DNA from: Bacteroidota bacterium
GTDB taxonomy: Bacteria; Bacteroidota; Bacteroidia; Cytophagales; Cyclobacteriaceae
NCBI GenBank assembly: GCA_018266055.1
Contig: JAFDYT010000012.1
Coordinates: forward strand, 85,003-149,002
Direction: 5' to 3'
Length of the DNA: 64,000 bases
The position numbers and the translations under genes were made by a program. The notes beneath the pieces are model-generated. The model saw nothing but the letters and a program-made list of their open reading frames with translations, was not told the DNA's origin and did not search any database. This document shows positions 9,191 through 17,923 of this stretch, piece by piece; position 1 is the first letter of the stretch; every line of letters begins with the position of its first letter.

Positions 9191-10011
9191 TTTTTGGAAG
9201 CCAACGAATACACCAGCGAAGCCTGATGCGCCACACCCAGCAGCTGACTGAAGCGGAGCGCATAGTCTAACTTCAGATTTTTCTTGTGCGCACCCAAGCC
9301 AAAATAAAAGGCACTCGGATTTAGGTTGAATCCTGTTCTGAAAAATATCTTTTTGTACACAGCATATTCCATCCCCCCGCGCCACGTCACGGCGTACGCA
9401 AGATCTTTTTCTATTTCGGTGGCGACGAATACACTTTCTGAAGGTTTGAATCCAAGCCCGGCCACCATCTTTGTAGGCAATCGCTCGCCACTGGCGCCCT
9501 TGAGTTTGGATTGGGTGAGATTGGTGATGTAGGCGCCGATTTGTATTTGCGGAGTTATTGTGCTGATGCCACCAAAGTCAACACTTATCGCTTTGCTGGT
9601 ACCAAAGCCTTCGGCCCGGTATTGAATGTAATTGATCTTCGAGCCAAGCGAGGTGTTGCCGATTTGATTTCCAAAACCAAAAGACGCGATCTGTTCACTA
9701 TAAATGTCATCCCCAAATTTGAACACGCCGACACCGAACGTGCCGGCCTTCACATGTGTGACTGCACTCGCAGCCATTCGGTTGGCGCCATTAAGCGCCG
9801 GTTTTATTTCGTAGGCAAAGGTGGCGCTGGTTTGTTTTGCTTTGCCAAGCCCGCCCACATTATTAAACAGTGACCATTCGTCGGAAAGGGTGGAGGAAGT
9901 GTATCCAAGCCCGGCAGCACGAGAACCCATGAGTGAGGAACTGCTCTGCGCATTCACTAATTTCGCACCATAAAATGCGAGCAGCAGTACAATGGTAATG
10001 CGCTTGTTCAA
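9187..10011 (-). CDS. PorV/PorQ-like outer-membrane protein
   Basis: A 274-residue barrel protein: signal peptide (NKRITIVLLLAFYGAKLVNAQ) then the family's opening pattern GSRAAGLGYTSSTLSDEWSLFNNVGGLG and repeated FG/GxG strands, ending ASLVYSLASKK. Members include type IX secretion partner proteins and FadL-like barrels; here the role is inferred. The start is a TTG at 10011, chosen because no ATG precedes the signal peptide in frame. It is the first gene of a three-gene minus-strand unit with the HHH/barrel protein (4-bp overlap) and a 35-aa membrane peptide. Confidence 0.8.
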   Translation of the reverse strand: MNKRITIVLLLAFYGAKLVNAQSSSSLMGSRAAGLGYTSSTLSDEWSLFNNVGGLGKAKQTSATFAYEIKPALNGANRMAASAVTHVKAGTFGVGVFKFGDDIYSEQIASFGFGNQIGNTSLGSKINYIQYRAEGFGTSKAISVDFGGISTITPQIQIGAYITNLTQSKLKGASGERLPTKMVAGLGFKPSESVFVATEIEKDLAYAVTWRGGMEYAVYKKIFFRTGFNLNPSAFYFGLGAHKKNLKLDYALRFSQLLGVAHQASLVYSLASKK

Positions 10012-10041
10012 ATGAATTGGTTGGATTTTAAAAGTAGAGAA

Positions 10042-10659
10042 ATGACCAAATATTTACTCTTGACAGTGATCATGAAATTCACACTCCCTTCTTTTGGTCA
10101 GGAGTTGGTGAAGGAATATTATTCCTCGGGAGAAATGAAAGCCGCCGGAAAAATGGTGAACGGAATGAAAGAAGGTGAGTGGATTTATTATTACACGTCG
10201 GGTGCGAAAAATTCTATCGAGAATTATAAGCAGGGAAAATTGCACGGTCATGTGATCTACTTTTATCCGACTGAGACAAAGCAAGGACACGAGCAATGGA
10301 ACGAAGGGTTGATGAATGACTCGGCGTGGTACTATCACCCGAATGGGAAATTAAAAAGCAAAGGCATTTACCGGCTTGGCCAATACGAGGGAATGTGGAA
10401 GCACTATTTTGAAAATGAAAAGCTAGAGCGAATGGTGAACTACCGTGATGGCTTGCCGGAAGGAAATACCTTTGTGTATAATGAGCATGGTGTTTTGTTG
10501 CAGGAAGGGAATTACCATCAGGGCACAGAAGACGGCGAATGGAAATTTTATTCCGACGAAGGCAAACTCAAGTGGTTTGGCGCATACCAAAACGGAAAGC
10601 CGGTGGGCATCTGGTATGAAATAAAAAACGGAAAACAGAAGGTCTATAAAAAGTACTGA
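10042..10659 (+). CDS. MORN-repeat (YwqK-like) protein
   Basis: About 205 residues with a short signal peptide (TKYLLLTVIMKFTLPSFGQ) and serial MORN-type repeats of the YwqK pattern: YYSSGEMKAAGKMVNGMKEG, YYTSGAKNSIENYKQGKLHG, YHPNGKLKSKGIYRLGQYEG, VYNEHGVLLQEGNYHQGTEDG, YSDEGKLKWFGAYQNGKPVG. Such proteins are often labelled YwqK antitoxin-like, but in Bacteroidota they are usually exported repeat proteins; I do not infer an antitoxin role. Start at 10042 is chosen for the signal peptide; an ATG at 10012 is also in frame. Its stop abuts that of the convergent BamA-like gene (TGATCA). Confidence 0.82.
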   Translation: MTKYLLLTVIMKFTLPSFGQELVKEYYSSGEMKAAGKMVNGMKEGEWIYYYTSGAKNSIENYKQGKLHGHVIYFYPTETKQGHEQWNEGLMNDSAWYYHPNGKLKSKGIYRLGQYEGMWKHYFENEKLERMVNYRDGLPEGNTFVYNEHGVLLQEGNYHQGTEDGEWKFYSDEGKLKWFGAYQNGKPVGIWYEIKNGKQKVYKKY

Positions 10660-12099
10660 TCAGAATTCTTTCTTCACGCTGAGAAAGAACCCGCGGTGGT
10701 TTTGATTGGTGAACGAATACTCCATGCGGATCACCATGTCGTACACCGTGACGAAGTCGAGGCCTGTACCCCAACTGCCGATGAGTTTGTCGGTGAGGCG
10801 GGTGTTAAGTGCTTGCGGTTGAAAGTTTTCGTAGTACGGAAAGTTTTGTGCGTAGCCCCAGTCGGTATATGTCTTCAGGTAAATTGACAAGGGAAAATAC
10901 TTTAGCTGTTGACGCGGCATCGCATCCAGGTTCCAGACTTTATAAAAAATCTTTTTCTTCAAGGTGGATTTGAACAACGCATACCACGGCGATTCGATGA
11001 CATACGTTTCGTACCCGCGCACCAATTGTCGGCGGTAGCCCATTGCGTTGTACAAGGCGTACGGTTGCGTGTTGGGTGTGGAGGCGTAGCCACCTACATA
11101 ATGAGAGAAAAAGAAATTGTTTTTCAAGGCATAATGTCGGGCGTAGGAAAGCCCTACCTCCAAAAGATTTACTGCACTGCCAAAACCTAGTCCGGTCTTT
11201 TGAATGTAGCCGCTAAATTGATAACCACGCAACGGATATTGCACCACGTCGCGGTGCTCGGAGTTGAAGGTGTAGCTGGCAAATCCGTATTCGAGTCGGA
11301 GACGCTCACCGTTGTCGCCGAAATAATTTTTGTTGAGAAACGCAATCGTGTCGTTGATCTGGCTGTTGCGATATCCTACCATAAATGAATGCGTTTCAAA
11401 AAAAGACCTTCGATAGAAATACGTCACCGAAGCTCCCTTCGTAATCTTCAACGGCTTGGAATAGGGATGAGGAAAATATTGCAGCACGTGGTTGTTGGTG
11501 AAGTAGGCGATGTTTTTCGGATTGGTATAGTCCAGATTAAACGCAAGTCCCTGCTTCTGATTGGCATCGATATAAGGGATGCGGTACGAGAGTTCAAACC
11601 GTTCGGTAAAACCAAATTGCCCAACGAGTTGAAGCGTCTCATTCCGGCCACGGAAATTATACCGGGTAAGGCTAAGCCCGTAATTCACGCGGCTGATATC
11701 GTGATTGTAATTCTGCCACCACTCGCTAAAGTTGCGGTCAGACAACTCAAAGATGGGAATCGGGAACGTGTACCATCGCTCGGTGACTTCCACCAGCAGA
11801 TCAATCCGATCGGCACCCAGCTCAAGGCTCTTTACGCTGACGGTGTGAAATAAACGCAGGTTGTAGATGCGCCGCTTGTCCCACACGAGTTCACGCTGCA
11901 GTCGCTTCAGGCTTACGGTATCACCCACTTTCAGCGTAAGCTCGCGCGAAATGATGCGGTCTTTGGTGATCCGGTTGCCAATGATCAGAATCCGGTTTAC
12001 CGTGAGTATCCGCGAAGAGTCGGCCGCGGTGATCACCGTATCCTGATCGGCATGACTTCCACTGAACAATCCCAGAAATCCAACGATCAGTGCCAGCAT
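10660..12099 (-). CDS. BamA/TamA-family outer-membrane protein
   Basis: A 479-residue protein: signal-like N-terminus, one POTRA-like domain (about 28-105: LTVNRILIIGNRITKDRIISRELTLKVGD through VKSLELGADRIDLLVEVTER) and a 16-strand-like barrel ending FFLSVKKEF with the terminal aromatic residue. It is shorter than BamA, with a single POTRA, so it is a TamA/BamA relative in outer-membrane protein or lipid handling rather than the core BamA. It begins 33 bp after lgt on the same strand and is probably cotranscribed with it. Confidence 0.85.
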   Translation of the reverse strand: MLALIVGFLGLFSGSHADQDTVITAADSSRILTVNRILIIGNRITKDRIISRELTLKVGDTVSLKRLQRELVWDKRRIYNLRLFHTVSVKSLELGADRIDLLVEVTERWYTFPIPIFELSDRNFSEWWQNYNHDISRVNYGLSLTRYNFRGRNETLQLVGQFGFTERFELSYRIPYIDANQKQGLAFNLDYTNPKNIAYFTNNHVLQYFPHPYSKPLKITKGASVTYFYRRSFFETHSFMVGYRNSQINDTIAFLNKNYFGDNGERLRLEYGFASYTFNSEHRDVVQYPLRGYQFSGYIQKTGLGFGSAVNLLEVGLSYARHYALKNNFFFSHYVGGYASTPNTQPYALYNAMGYRRQLVRGYETYVIESPWYALFKSTLKKKIFYKVWNLDAMPRQQLKYFPLSIYLKTYTDWGYAQNFPYYENFQPQALNTRLTDKLIGSWGTGLDFVTVYDMVIRMEYSFTNQNHRGFFLSVKKEF

Positions 12100-12132
12100 G
12101 CTACACGGTAATTGTAAATGAATGTTAAGGGG

Positions 12133-13254
12133 TTACGATGCGTTGGTCGTATCGGTCGCTTCCTTGCGGTACGAGCGAATCAACACCACCACACCCACCA
12201 ACACCATCGGGATACTTAATATCTGCCCCATGTTGAGCGGAAGATTATCTTCAAACGACACCTGATTCTCTTTCAAGAATTCGTACGCGAAGCGGAGTGT
12301 CCACAACAGGATCATGAAGATTCCGAAGATTCTTCCTTCTGGTAAATTGATTTTGTAGCGCGACCAATACCAGAACAGGAATGCAAACAGCACGATACAT
12401 GAAAATGATTCGTAAAGCTGTGCCGGATGCCGGGCGATACCAAACGTGCGCACACGGGCGGCAAAGTTGCCTTCGCTTTCTTTCACCACCTGATATTGCA
12501 ATGTGTTGTTTACTGGCTCGTCGACAAACTCGGTCATTTCGTTAAGATAAAATTTCACGTTGTTGGCCACGAACGCATAGGCTTGCTGCTCGCTAACGTC
12601 TTTCTTAAACACCATCATGATGTCGATCGGAATTCTACCGTTTTGTCCTTCCGGAAGATCAGTGCGTTTCACACTCAGGTATTCTACCGGATTGTTTTTA
12701 TTGCCGTCGTGCTGAATGGCTTCCGTAACGCGGTTGATGAACACCACACTCAGCGGGTTGTTCGACGGCTTACCAATAATTTCAGAATTGAAGAAGTTTC
12801 CCAACCGGATGAATGCGCCTACCAGACAAACCAAAATGACAATCCGGTCTAATACCTGAAGGTAGCTTTGATTTGGTTTTTTCTTGCGGCTATACAACCA
12901 GAGCCCAAACAAAATCCCGATGGCGGCACCGTGGCTCGCTAATCCTTGCAATCCGGTAAACCGGAACGGACTAAACTCAAACGGAAGAAAAATACTCAGC
13001 GGCTGCTGCCAGATCATTTCGGGCTGATAAAAAATAACGTGACCCAACCGCGCGCCAAGAATGGTAGCTACCGCCATATATATCGTTAGCGTATCTACGT
13101 CTTTTTCGGGCTTTCCTTCGTGCCGGTGGATGTAATAAAGAATCTGCTGCGTCACTAAAAAGCCCAGTGCGAAAAGCAATCCATACCAACGCATCGTAAA
13201 AGGCCCAATGCTAAAAATTTCGGGGCTGCCATTCCAAATGATAAAGTCGATCAT
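12133..13254 (-). CDS. lgt: Prolipoprotein diacylglyceryl transferase
   Basis: A 373-residue polytopic inner-membrane enzyme that moves diacylglycerol from phosphatidylglycerol to the lipobox cysteine, the first step of lipoprotein maturation. Diagnostic motifs: MRWYGLLFALGF near the N-terminus, GARLGHVIFYQPE, GLASHGAAIG with the conserved His-Gly, and the Lgt signature FIRLGNFFNSEIIG. The C-terminal part has RHPAQLYES. A hydrophilic insert between the signature and RHPAQ is longer than in E. coli, as is usual in Bacteroidota. Many lipoproteins in this window would be its substrates. It has a clear promoter upstream and probably reads into the BamA-like gene. Confidence 0.97.
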   Translation of the reverse strand: MIDFIIWNGSPEIFSIGPFTMRWYGLLFALGFLVTQQILYYIHRHEGKPEKDVDTLTIYMAVATILGARLGHVIFYQPEMIWQQPLSIFLPFEFSPFRFTGLQGLASHGAAIGILFGLWLYSRKKKPNQSYLQVLDRIVILVCLVGAFIRLGNFFNSEIIGKPSNNPLSVVFINRVTEAIQHDGNKNNPVEYLSVKRTDLPEGQNGRIPIDIMMVFKKDVSEQQAYAFVANNVKFYLNEMTEFVDEPVNNTLQYQVVKESEGNFAARVRTFGIARHPAQLYESFSCIVLFAFLFWYWSRYKINLPEGRIFGIFMILLWTLRFAYEFLKENQVSFEDNLPLNMGQILSIPMVLVGVVVLIRSYRKEATDTTNAS

Positions 13255-13303
13255 AAAAAGGAAAATGATTAGATAGAGATTGAATCGAAAAGTTTACGAT
13301 CGG

Positions 13304-13333
13304 CAAAGATAATGCTTACAAATGAACGGCCAA
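13304..13333 (-). promoter_or_regulatory. Bacteroidota-type promoter of lgt
   Basis: On the minus strand the sequence reads TTG, then exactly 19 bases, then TATCTTTG, matching the Bacteroidota consensus TTTG-N19-TAnnTTTG. It lies about 50 bp before the lgt ATG and points toward it. No other gene lies between. Confidence 0.75.
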
Positions 13334-13362
13334 GCCGCGCATTTTATTGCCGCGCCCTGATT

Positions 13363-15210
13363 TTATAAAAGGTCAAGCTCGGCAAGCTCTTCGGCAAAGC
13401 TCCCGCTAAGAATGGGGAAGCGACACCAACTGCGCGGGTCAACGTTGAGGTCGTCGAAATGAAAGGAGGGGGCCAGGCGCTCGCGTTTCCATTGATTGGC
13501 CGACCACATCCGGTAAAACTTCCGAATGTAATTTTTCAGTGCCGCATGATCGGGGTAATGACCTTTCATATTGAGAAACACTTCCGAGGGTTTCTGACGG
13601 TCGCGGATCGCGTGCTTTTCAATTTCCACCAACGTGGTGTACGGCATCAGGTCTTTTTCGTCGGTTTGGGCGCGCTCCAGAGGTCGTAGCTCTGCGGTAG
13701 GTTGCAGGTTATTGACATACGATAACCCCGAGTAGCCCAATTCTTTTTCCGCCCACTTCAACCATTGAATGATAAAGGGTTTGTCCACGCCGGCAATCGG
13801 TGCGAGACTCCCACTGGTGTCGCCATCCATGGTGGCATAGCCTACATCGCCTTCGCTGCGGTTGGAAGTGGTAAGCAGTACAGCCTGCTTCACATTGGCC
13901 AGCAGCCAAATGATCGGCGAGCGTGAACGCGCCTGAATATTTTGTCTGGCGATGTCATCCGTTTCCCACGTCAGTTTGCGCCCCAATGCTTTTTCTACGA
14001 TTTGCTCATAGGCATTTACTTCCTCGTCGATCAGCCAGTGGTGAAATCCTGCGCCGATGGAGTGGGCCAACTCACGCGCTGCTTCGAGAGTTGTGGTCGA
14101 AGAGTTTTTTGTTCCCTGATAGGCGCAGGTGAGTAACGAAGCCATGGCTTCTTTTTCACTTTTTAAATCCGGGCGATGAATGCTAGTGCTGAATTTTTCA
14201 AAGCCAAGTTCTTTTGACGCCCGCCGTACCATCTCCGCTACAAGTACAGCACAAAGCGATGAATCGGCGCCGCCGCTCAGACTTAGTACAAAACCTTTGG
14301 CTTTGCTTTTTCTGAGGTAGTCATACAAAGCGAGTGAGGCAGCGCGCGCAAACTCTTCGTTTTTTTCTTTTCCGTCATGGAGAGGTTGTACGATTGTTTT
14401 TTCCGGCTCGTCGAAATGAATGTCGGCAGAAAGCAAATTGAAATTACGAAACGACAACCGCGTGTTGACGGCGATGGTTTTTCCGCGCTGCGCAATCATG
14501 ATGTCGCCATCGTAAATCATTCGGCCGGCTTCGTTGCCGAGATGATTCACAAACACGTACACACTTTCAAAAATCCGTGAACCATCGACTACGACTTCCT
14601 TTTCGCGAATCTCACTTTTGCCAAACGCAAAGTGACTTGCACTGGGATTTAAGATAAGTTCAACGCCGCGTTGCTTCAGTCGATAGCCCGGCCGTTTTTC
14701 TTTCAGCCAGCTGTCTTCACAAATTTCAAATCCGGTTTTTATTCCCGAAAGGTCATAGACCAAATCACCGACCGTCACGGTTTTTCCTTCTATTGAAATT
14801 TCCTTCGTCTCGTTGGGCCTCCAGGCAGTAAACCAACGAGGCTCATAGTGCACGCCATCGCGCGCCAGATTTTGTTTTAAGGTGATGCCTTTGATTTCAC
14901 CGTTGTCAATCACCGCGACACCGTTGTAGGTAATGCAGTCAAAGCGCACGGGCAGCCCCACACACACCGCGATGTTTTTGCAATGCGGCACAATGGTTAA
15001 TAGTTTTTGAAATGCTTTTTCAGAAAGCCAGTCGCTGAGGAACAAGTCTTCGCATCCATATCCCGTAAGGCACAACTCGGGAAGGCAAAGAATTTTCACG
15101 TGTTGCTGCCGCGCCGCTTCTACCGCTTCGAGTATGTTCGCTACGTTGTTGGTCCAGTCGAAGGGAATCTGATTCAGCGTGGCTCCACCTAATTTTATTG
15201 TTCGTGCCAA
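13363..15210 (-). CDS. nadE: NAD+ synthase, glutamine-hydrolysing
   Basis: About 615 residues, two domains. The N-terminal nitrilase-like glutaminase has its Glu in LCLPELCLTGYG, Lys in ITLKQNLARDG and the nucleophile Cys in FEICEDSW. The C-terminal synthetase has the ATP-pyrophosphatase loop LSLSGGADSSL and GDVGYATMDGDTSG. It makes NAD from deamido-NAD with glutamine-derived ammonia passed between domains. I place the start at TTG 15210, directly before KLGGATLNQIPFDW where the family usually begins; an ATG at 15306 is in frame but lies inside the preceding gene and adds no conserved residues. Ten bp separate it from the upstream gene's stop, so they form an operon. Confidence 0.95.
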   Translation of the reverse strand: MARTIKLGGATLNQIPFDWTNNVANILEAVEAARQQHVKILCLPELCLTGYGCEDLFLSDWLSEKAFQKLLTIVPHCKNIAVCVGLPVRFDCITYNGVAVIDNGEIKGITLKQNLARDGVHYEPRWFTAWRPNETKEISIEGKTVTVGDLVYDLSGIKTGFEICEDSWLKEKRPGYRLKQRGVELILNPSASHFAFGKSEIREKEVVVDGSRIFESVYVFVNHLGNEAGRMIYDGDIMIAQRGKTIAVNTRLSFRNFNLLSADIHFDEPEKTIVQPLHDGKEKNEEFARAASLALYDYLRKSKAKGFVLSLSGGADSSLCAVLVAEMVRRASKELGFEKFSTSIHRPDLKSEKEAMASLLTCAYQGTKNSSTTTLEAARELAHSIGAGFHHWLIDEEVNAYEQIVEKALGRKLTWETDDIARQNIQARSRSPIIWLLANVKQAVLLTTSNRSEGDVGYATMDGDTSGSLAPIAGVDKPFIIQWLKWAEKELGYSGLSYVNNLQPTAELRPLERAQTDEKDLMPYTTLVEIEKHAIRDRQKPSEVFLNMKGHYPDHAALKNYIRKFYRMWSANQWKRERLAPSFHFDDLNVDPRSWCRFPILSGSFAEELAELDLL

Positions 15211-15220
15211 AGTACTTGCG

Positions 15221-15832
15221 TTAGGATTTCGTTTTATTCTTACTAAACCAATCGTGTTCGTTTTGAGTTCGAACTTCAAGCGTAACGGAGGAAGAAAGTT
15301 TTTCACGTGCGCGCGCTATCGATTTGGTGATCATGGCGTGCTCCAGGCTTTCTTCTTCGCTTAGTCCGAGTTTGTCGAGAAGACTGGTCAGTTTCTCGCC
15401 ACCAAAACTAATGAACAACTCATCGTCGAGCGACTGGCAAAACAAAACCGGCGCTAGCGATTCGGTGCTTCTCAGTTTTTCAAGGGACTTGTTTTCTACT
15501 TCTACCAAAGGATAATGTCCGTCGGCAATGAGTCGTATTGATTTATCTTTCAGTGTAGGGTTGAATGGCGCCAGCGCATCGATCAGAAAAATTGTTTTCT
15601 CTTCCGACAACTGCACAGAGTCGCCAACAGCCATGAAAGGCACATTGTATTTTTCCAGAAATTCGATCAATGATTTTTTCCGGTCGTCAAACCAGCAAAC
15701 GATAACCGGCTTTTCGTTTTTGGTGATGGCCTGCATGGCCTCTGTCATCATTCCTTTCAGACAGGCTTGCCTGGTCTTCCACACTTTGTCGGTGTGGTTA
15801 GGGGCGGACGACTTTTTAAAGAAGGAAAACAT
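15221..15832 (-). CDS. Conserved-looking cytoplasmic protein, function unknown
   Basis: A 203-residue protein without signal peptide or membrane segment. It starts MFSFFKKSS and contains VWKTRQACLKGM, KPVIVCWFDDRKKSLIEFLEKY and FISFGGEKLTSLLDKLGLSEEE, and ends in a charged tail. The layout of alternating strands and helices suggests an alpha/beta fold of Rossmann or helicase-accessory type, but I recognise no family. It lies immediately upstream of nadE on the same strand and divergent from the MoeB-like gene. The proximity to nadE may be only transcriptional. Confidence 0.7.
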   Translation of the reverse strand: MFSFFKKSSAPNHTDKVWKTRQACLKGMMTEAMQAITKNEKPVIVCWFDDRKKSLIEFLEKYNVPFMAVGDSVQLSEEKTIFLIDALAPFNPTLKDKSIRLIADGHYPLVEVENKSLEKLRSTESLAPVLFCQSLDDELFISFGGEKLTSLLDKLGLSEEESLEHAMITKSIARAREKLSSSVTLEVRTQNEHDWFSKNKTKS

Positions 15833-15927
15833 GCTTCGGCGATTCTTGCAAAAATATCAAAGCCAAAGCAACACTTTCATATAATCCATCGCTATTTTTA
15901 TAAAACCGAGAAATCGAAATAAGTAAA

Positions 15928-17046
15928 ATGTCCGCCGATCTGCTTCCCGATGAATTATCGCGCTATAGCCGTCACCTCGCGTTGCCCGGCTTTACTACAG
16001 AGCGACAGCGCGCGCTGAAGGAAGCCACCGTTGCTGTGGTGGGTGCCGGGGGCCTGGGTTCTCCTGTACTGCTTTATCTGGCAGCTGCGGGTGTGGGTCG
16101 TTTGAAAGTGATTGATCACGACAAGGTGAGTACCAGCAACCTGCAGCGGCAGATTTTATTTAATGAGGCCGATGTTGGTAAAAGGAAATCGACCGTGGCC
16201 ATCAATAAACTTTCTTCTTTAAATCAACATACCATCTTTCATGAAGTACCGTATCCGATCCGCAGTGCAAATGCGTTTGAATTGCTCGCCGACGCAGATG
16301 TAGTGGTCGATTGCTCTGATAATTTCCCCACGCGCTATCTGGTGAACGATGCCTGTGTGTTGTTGAACAAACCTTTGGTGTACGGTTCGGTGTTTCGATA
16401 CGAAGGGCAAGTTTCAGTGTTCAATTTTAATCAAGGAGTTAACTACCGTGATTTGTATCCCACGCCACCGGCGCCAGGTTCCGTACCCGATTGCGAAGAA
16501 GGCGGCGTGTTCGGTGCACTGTGTGGTGTGGTCGGTAGCTTGCAGGCGAACGAAGTGATTAAAGTGCTGACCGGAGTAGGAGAAGTGCTGACCGGCAAAT
16601 TATTGATTTTTGATTCGGCGTATATGGAGACTACCGTCGTGGAAATTCCGGATCAAATGCAGCGAGAAAAAATTAAAAATCTCATCGATTATGACGAGTT
16701 TTGTGGAGTCACTCAAAATAAAAAAATCATGAAAGAAGTAACTGTGCAGGAATTAAAAAAACTACTTGACAGCAAAGCCGATATTCAATTCATCGACGTG
16801 CGCGAGCCGCACGAATACGATATCTGTAACCTCGGAGCCGAGCTTGTTCCTCAAGCGGAAATTCCGGGTTATGCAGACAAGATTTCGAAAGACAAGCAAG
16901 TGATCATTCACTGTCGCAGTGGCGCACGGAGTGGCAACATGGTGCAATGGCTGGAAAAAAATCATGGGTTTACCAACCTGTATAATCTCAAGGGAGGCAT
17001 TCTTGCGTGGGCGAAAGAAATTGATCCGACCATGCCCACCTATTAA
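15928..17046 (+). CDS. moeB: MoeB/ThiF-family adenylyltransferase fused to rhodanese
   Basis: A 372-residue fusion. Residues 1 to about 250 are an E1-like adenylyltransferase (nucleotide loop VVGAGGLGSPVLLYLAAAGVG, SNLQRQILF, catalytic Asp in VVDCSDNFPTRYLVND). Residues about 270-372 form a rhodanese domain with active-site loop HCRSGARSG. In this family the enzyme adenylates the C-terminus of a MoaD- or ThiS-like carrier and the rhodanese donates sulfur. The first zinc-binding CxxC of E. coli MoeB is replaced here (NYRD) and the second is reduced to a single Cys in DEFCG, so the zinc site is lost. No carrier gene is adjacent, so the pathway (molybdopterin or thiazole) is not settled. Confidence 0.9.
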   Translation: MSADLLPDELSRYSRHLALPGFTTERQRALKEATVAVVGAGGLGSPVLLYLAAAGVGRLKVIDHDKVSTSNLQRQILFNEADVGKRKSTVAINKLSSLNQHTIFHEVPYPIRSANAFELLADADVVVDCSDNFPTRYLVNDACVLLNKPLVYGSVFRYEGQVSVFNFNQGVNYRDLYPTPPAPGSVPDCEEGGVFGALCGVVGSLQANEVIKVLTGVGEVLTGKLLIFDSAYMETTVVEIPDQMQREKIKNLIDYDEFCGVTQNKKIMKEVTVQELKKLLDSKADIQFIDVREPHEYDICNLGAELVPQAEIPGYADKISKDKQVIIHCRSGARSGNMVQWLEKNHGFTNLYNLKGGILAWAKEIDPTMPTY

Positions 17047-17079
17047 GGAAGAATCGGTATATTTATAATACCTCAAAAA

Positions 17080-17232
17080 ATGATTGCTGCCATAAAGAAA
17101 TACTGTGTAGTGACGTTTGTGTGTGTGCTGATCTGGTCGTGTGCATCGCACACTACGACGACCGGTTATCAACCGAAATATAAAAAGCCCAACCCCAACA
17201 AACCTTTACCTTGTCCACTGAAAGATTGTTAG
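17080..17232 (+). CDS. Small lipoprotein, 50 aa
   Basis: An ATG-started frame of 50 codons. The product has a basic start (IAAIKKY), a hydrophobic core and a lipobox LIWSC with the lipidation Cys near residue 21, then a short Pro/Lys/Asn-rich mature part with two further cysteines near the end (PCPLKDC). It lies 33 bp after the MoeB-rhodanese gene and 4 bp before cmk, all on the plus strand. The convincing lipoprotein signal is the main support. Function is unknown. Confidence 0.65.
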   Translation: MIAAIKKYCVVTFVCVLIWSCASHTTTTGYQPKYKKPNPNKPLPCPLKDC

Positions 17233-17236
17233 CGTT

Positions 17237-17923
17237 ATGAAAAAAATCATTATCGCGATCGATGGATATTCCGCTTGCGGAAAAAGTACAACCGCCAAAC
17301 AAGTTGCCGCCGTGCTCGGGTATCGGTACATCGACTCAGGGGCAATGTACCGCGCAGTGACGTTATATTTTCTTGACCATCACGTGGCGCTTACTAACCC
17401 GAAAGAAGTGGAGAAAGCCTTGGTGCAGGTTCAGCTTACGTTTCATGTGAATTCCCATGGGGTTACGGAAATGTTTTTGAATGGCGTAAACGTGGAGAAG
17501 AAAATCAGGAAGATGCGCATCTCTGAAAACGTGAGTCCGGTGAGTGCCCTGAAAGAGGTGCGTGTGGCCATGGTAGATCAACAACGAAAACTCGGAAAAG
17601 ACAAAGGCATTGTGATGGATGGCCGCGACATCGGCACCGTGGTATTTCCGGATGCTGAACTAAAACTATTCCTCACGGCCGACATGCAGGTGCGCGCCGC
17701 ACGCCGCCAACAAGAACTGTTAGAAAAAGATAACCTCGTGGATCTTGACACCGTGATCGCCAATATTACCGAGCGCGATCGTATCGATAGCACGCGTAAA
17801 GAGAGCCCTCTGGTGAAAGCCACTGATGCGGTGGAAATCGATACTACGCATATCACCATCGACGAGCAGGTAGATGAAGTACTCCGTCAGGCAGTATCCA
17901 AAATGATGCGGAAAAAGAAATGA
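17237..17923 (+). CDS. cmk: Cytidylate kinase
   Basis: A 228-residue (d)CMP kinase that phosphorylates CMP/dCMP with ATP in pyrimidine nucleotide recycling. Seen: P-loop IAIDGYSACGKSTTAKQ, dCMP-binding YIDSGAMYRAVT, VMDGRDIGTVVFPDAELKLF and a RDRIDSTRKESPL lid. Length is typical for the family. The stop overlaps the DUF3995 gene start (ATGA), so they are cotranscribed; a small lipoprotein lies 4 bp upstream. Confidence 0.96.
   Translation: MKKIIIAIDGYSACGKSTTAKQVAAVLGYRYIDSGAMYRAVTLYFLDHHVALTNPKEVEKALVQVQLTFHVNSHGVTEMFLNGVNVEKKIRKMRISENVSPVSALKEVRVAMVDQQRKLGKDKGIVMDGRDIGTVVFPDAELKLFLTADMQVRAARRQQELLEKDNLVDLDTVIANITERDRIDSTRKESPLVKATDAVEIDTTHITIDEQVDEVLRQAVSKMMRKKK

Noticed and set aside
10042-10659. 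Toxin-antitoxin role for the MORN/YwqK-like protein
   Set aside because: It has a signal peptide, there is no partner gene, and the repeat type is common in exported proteins.
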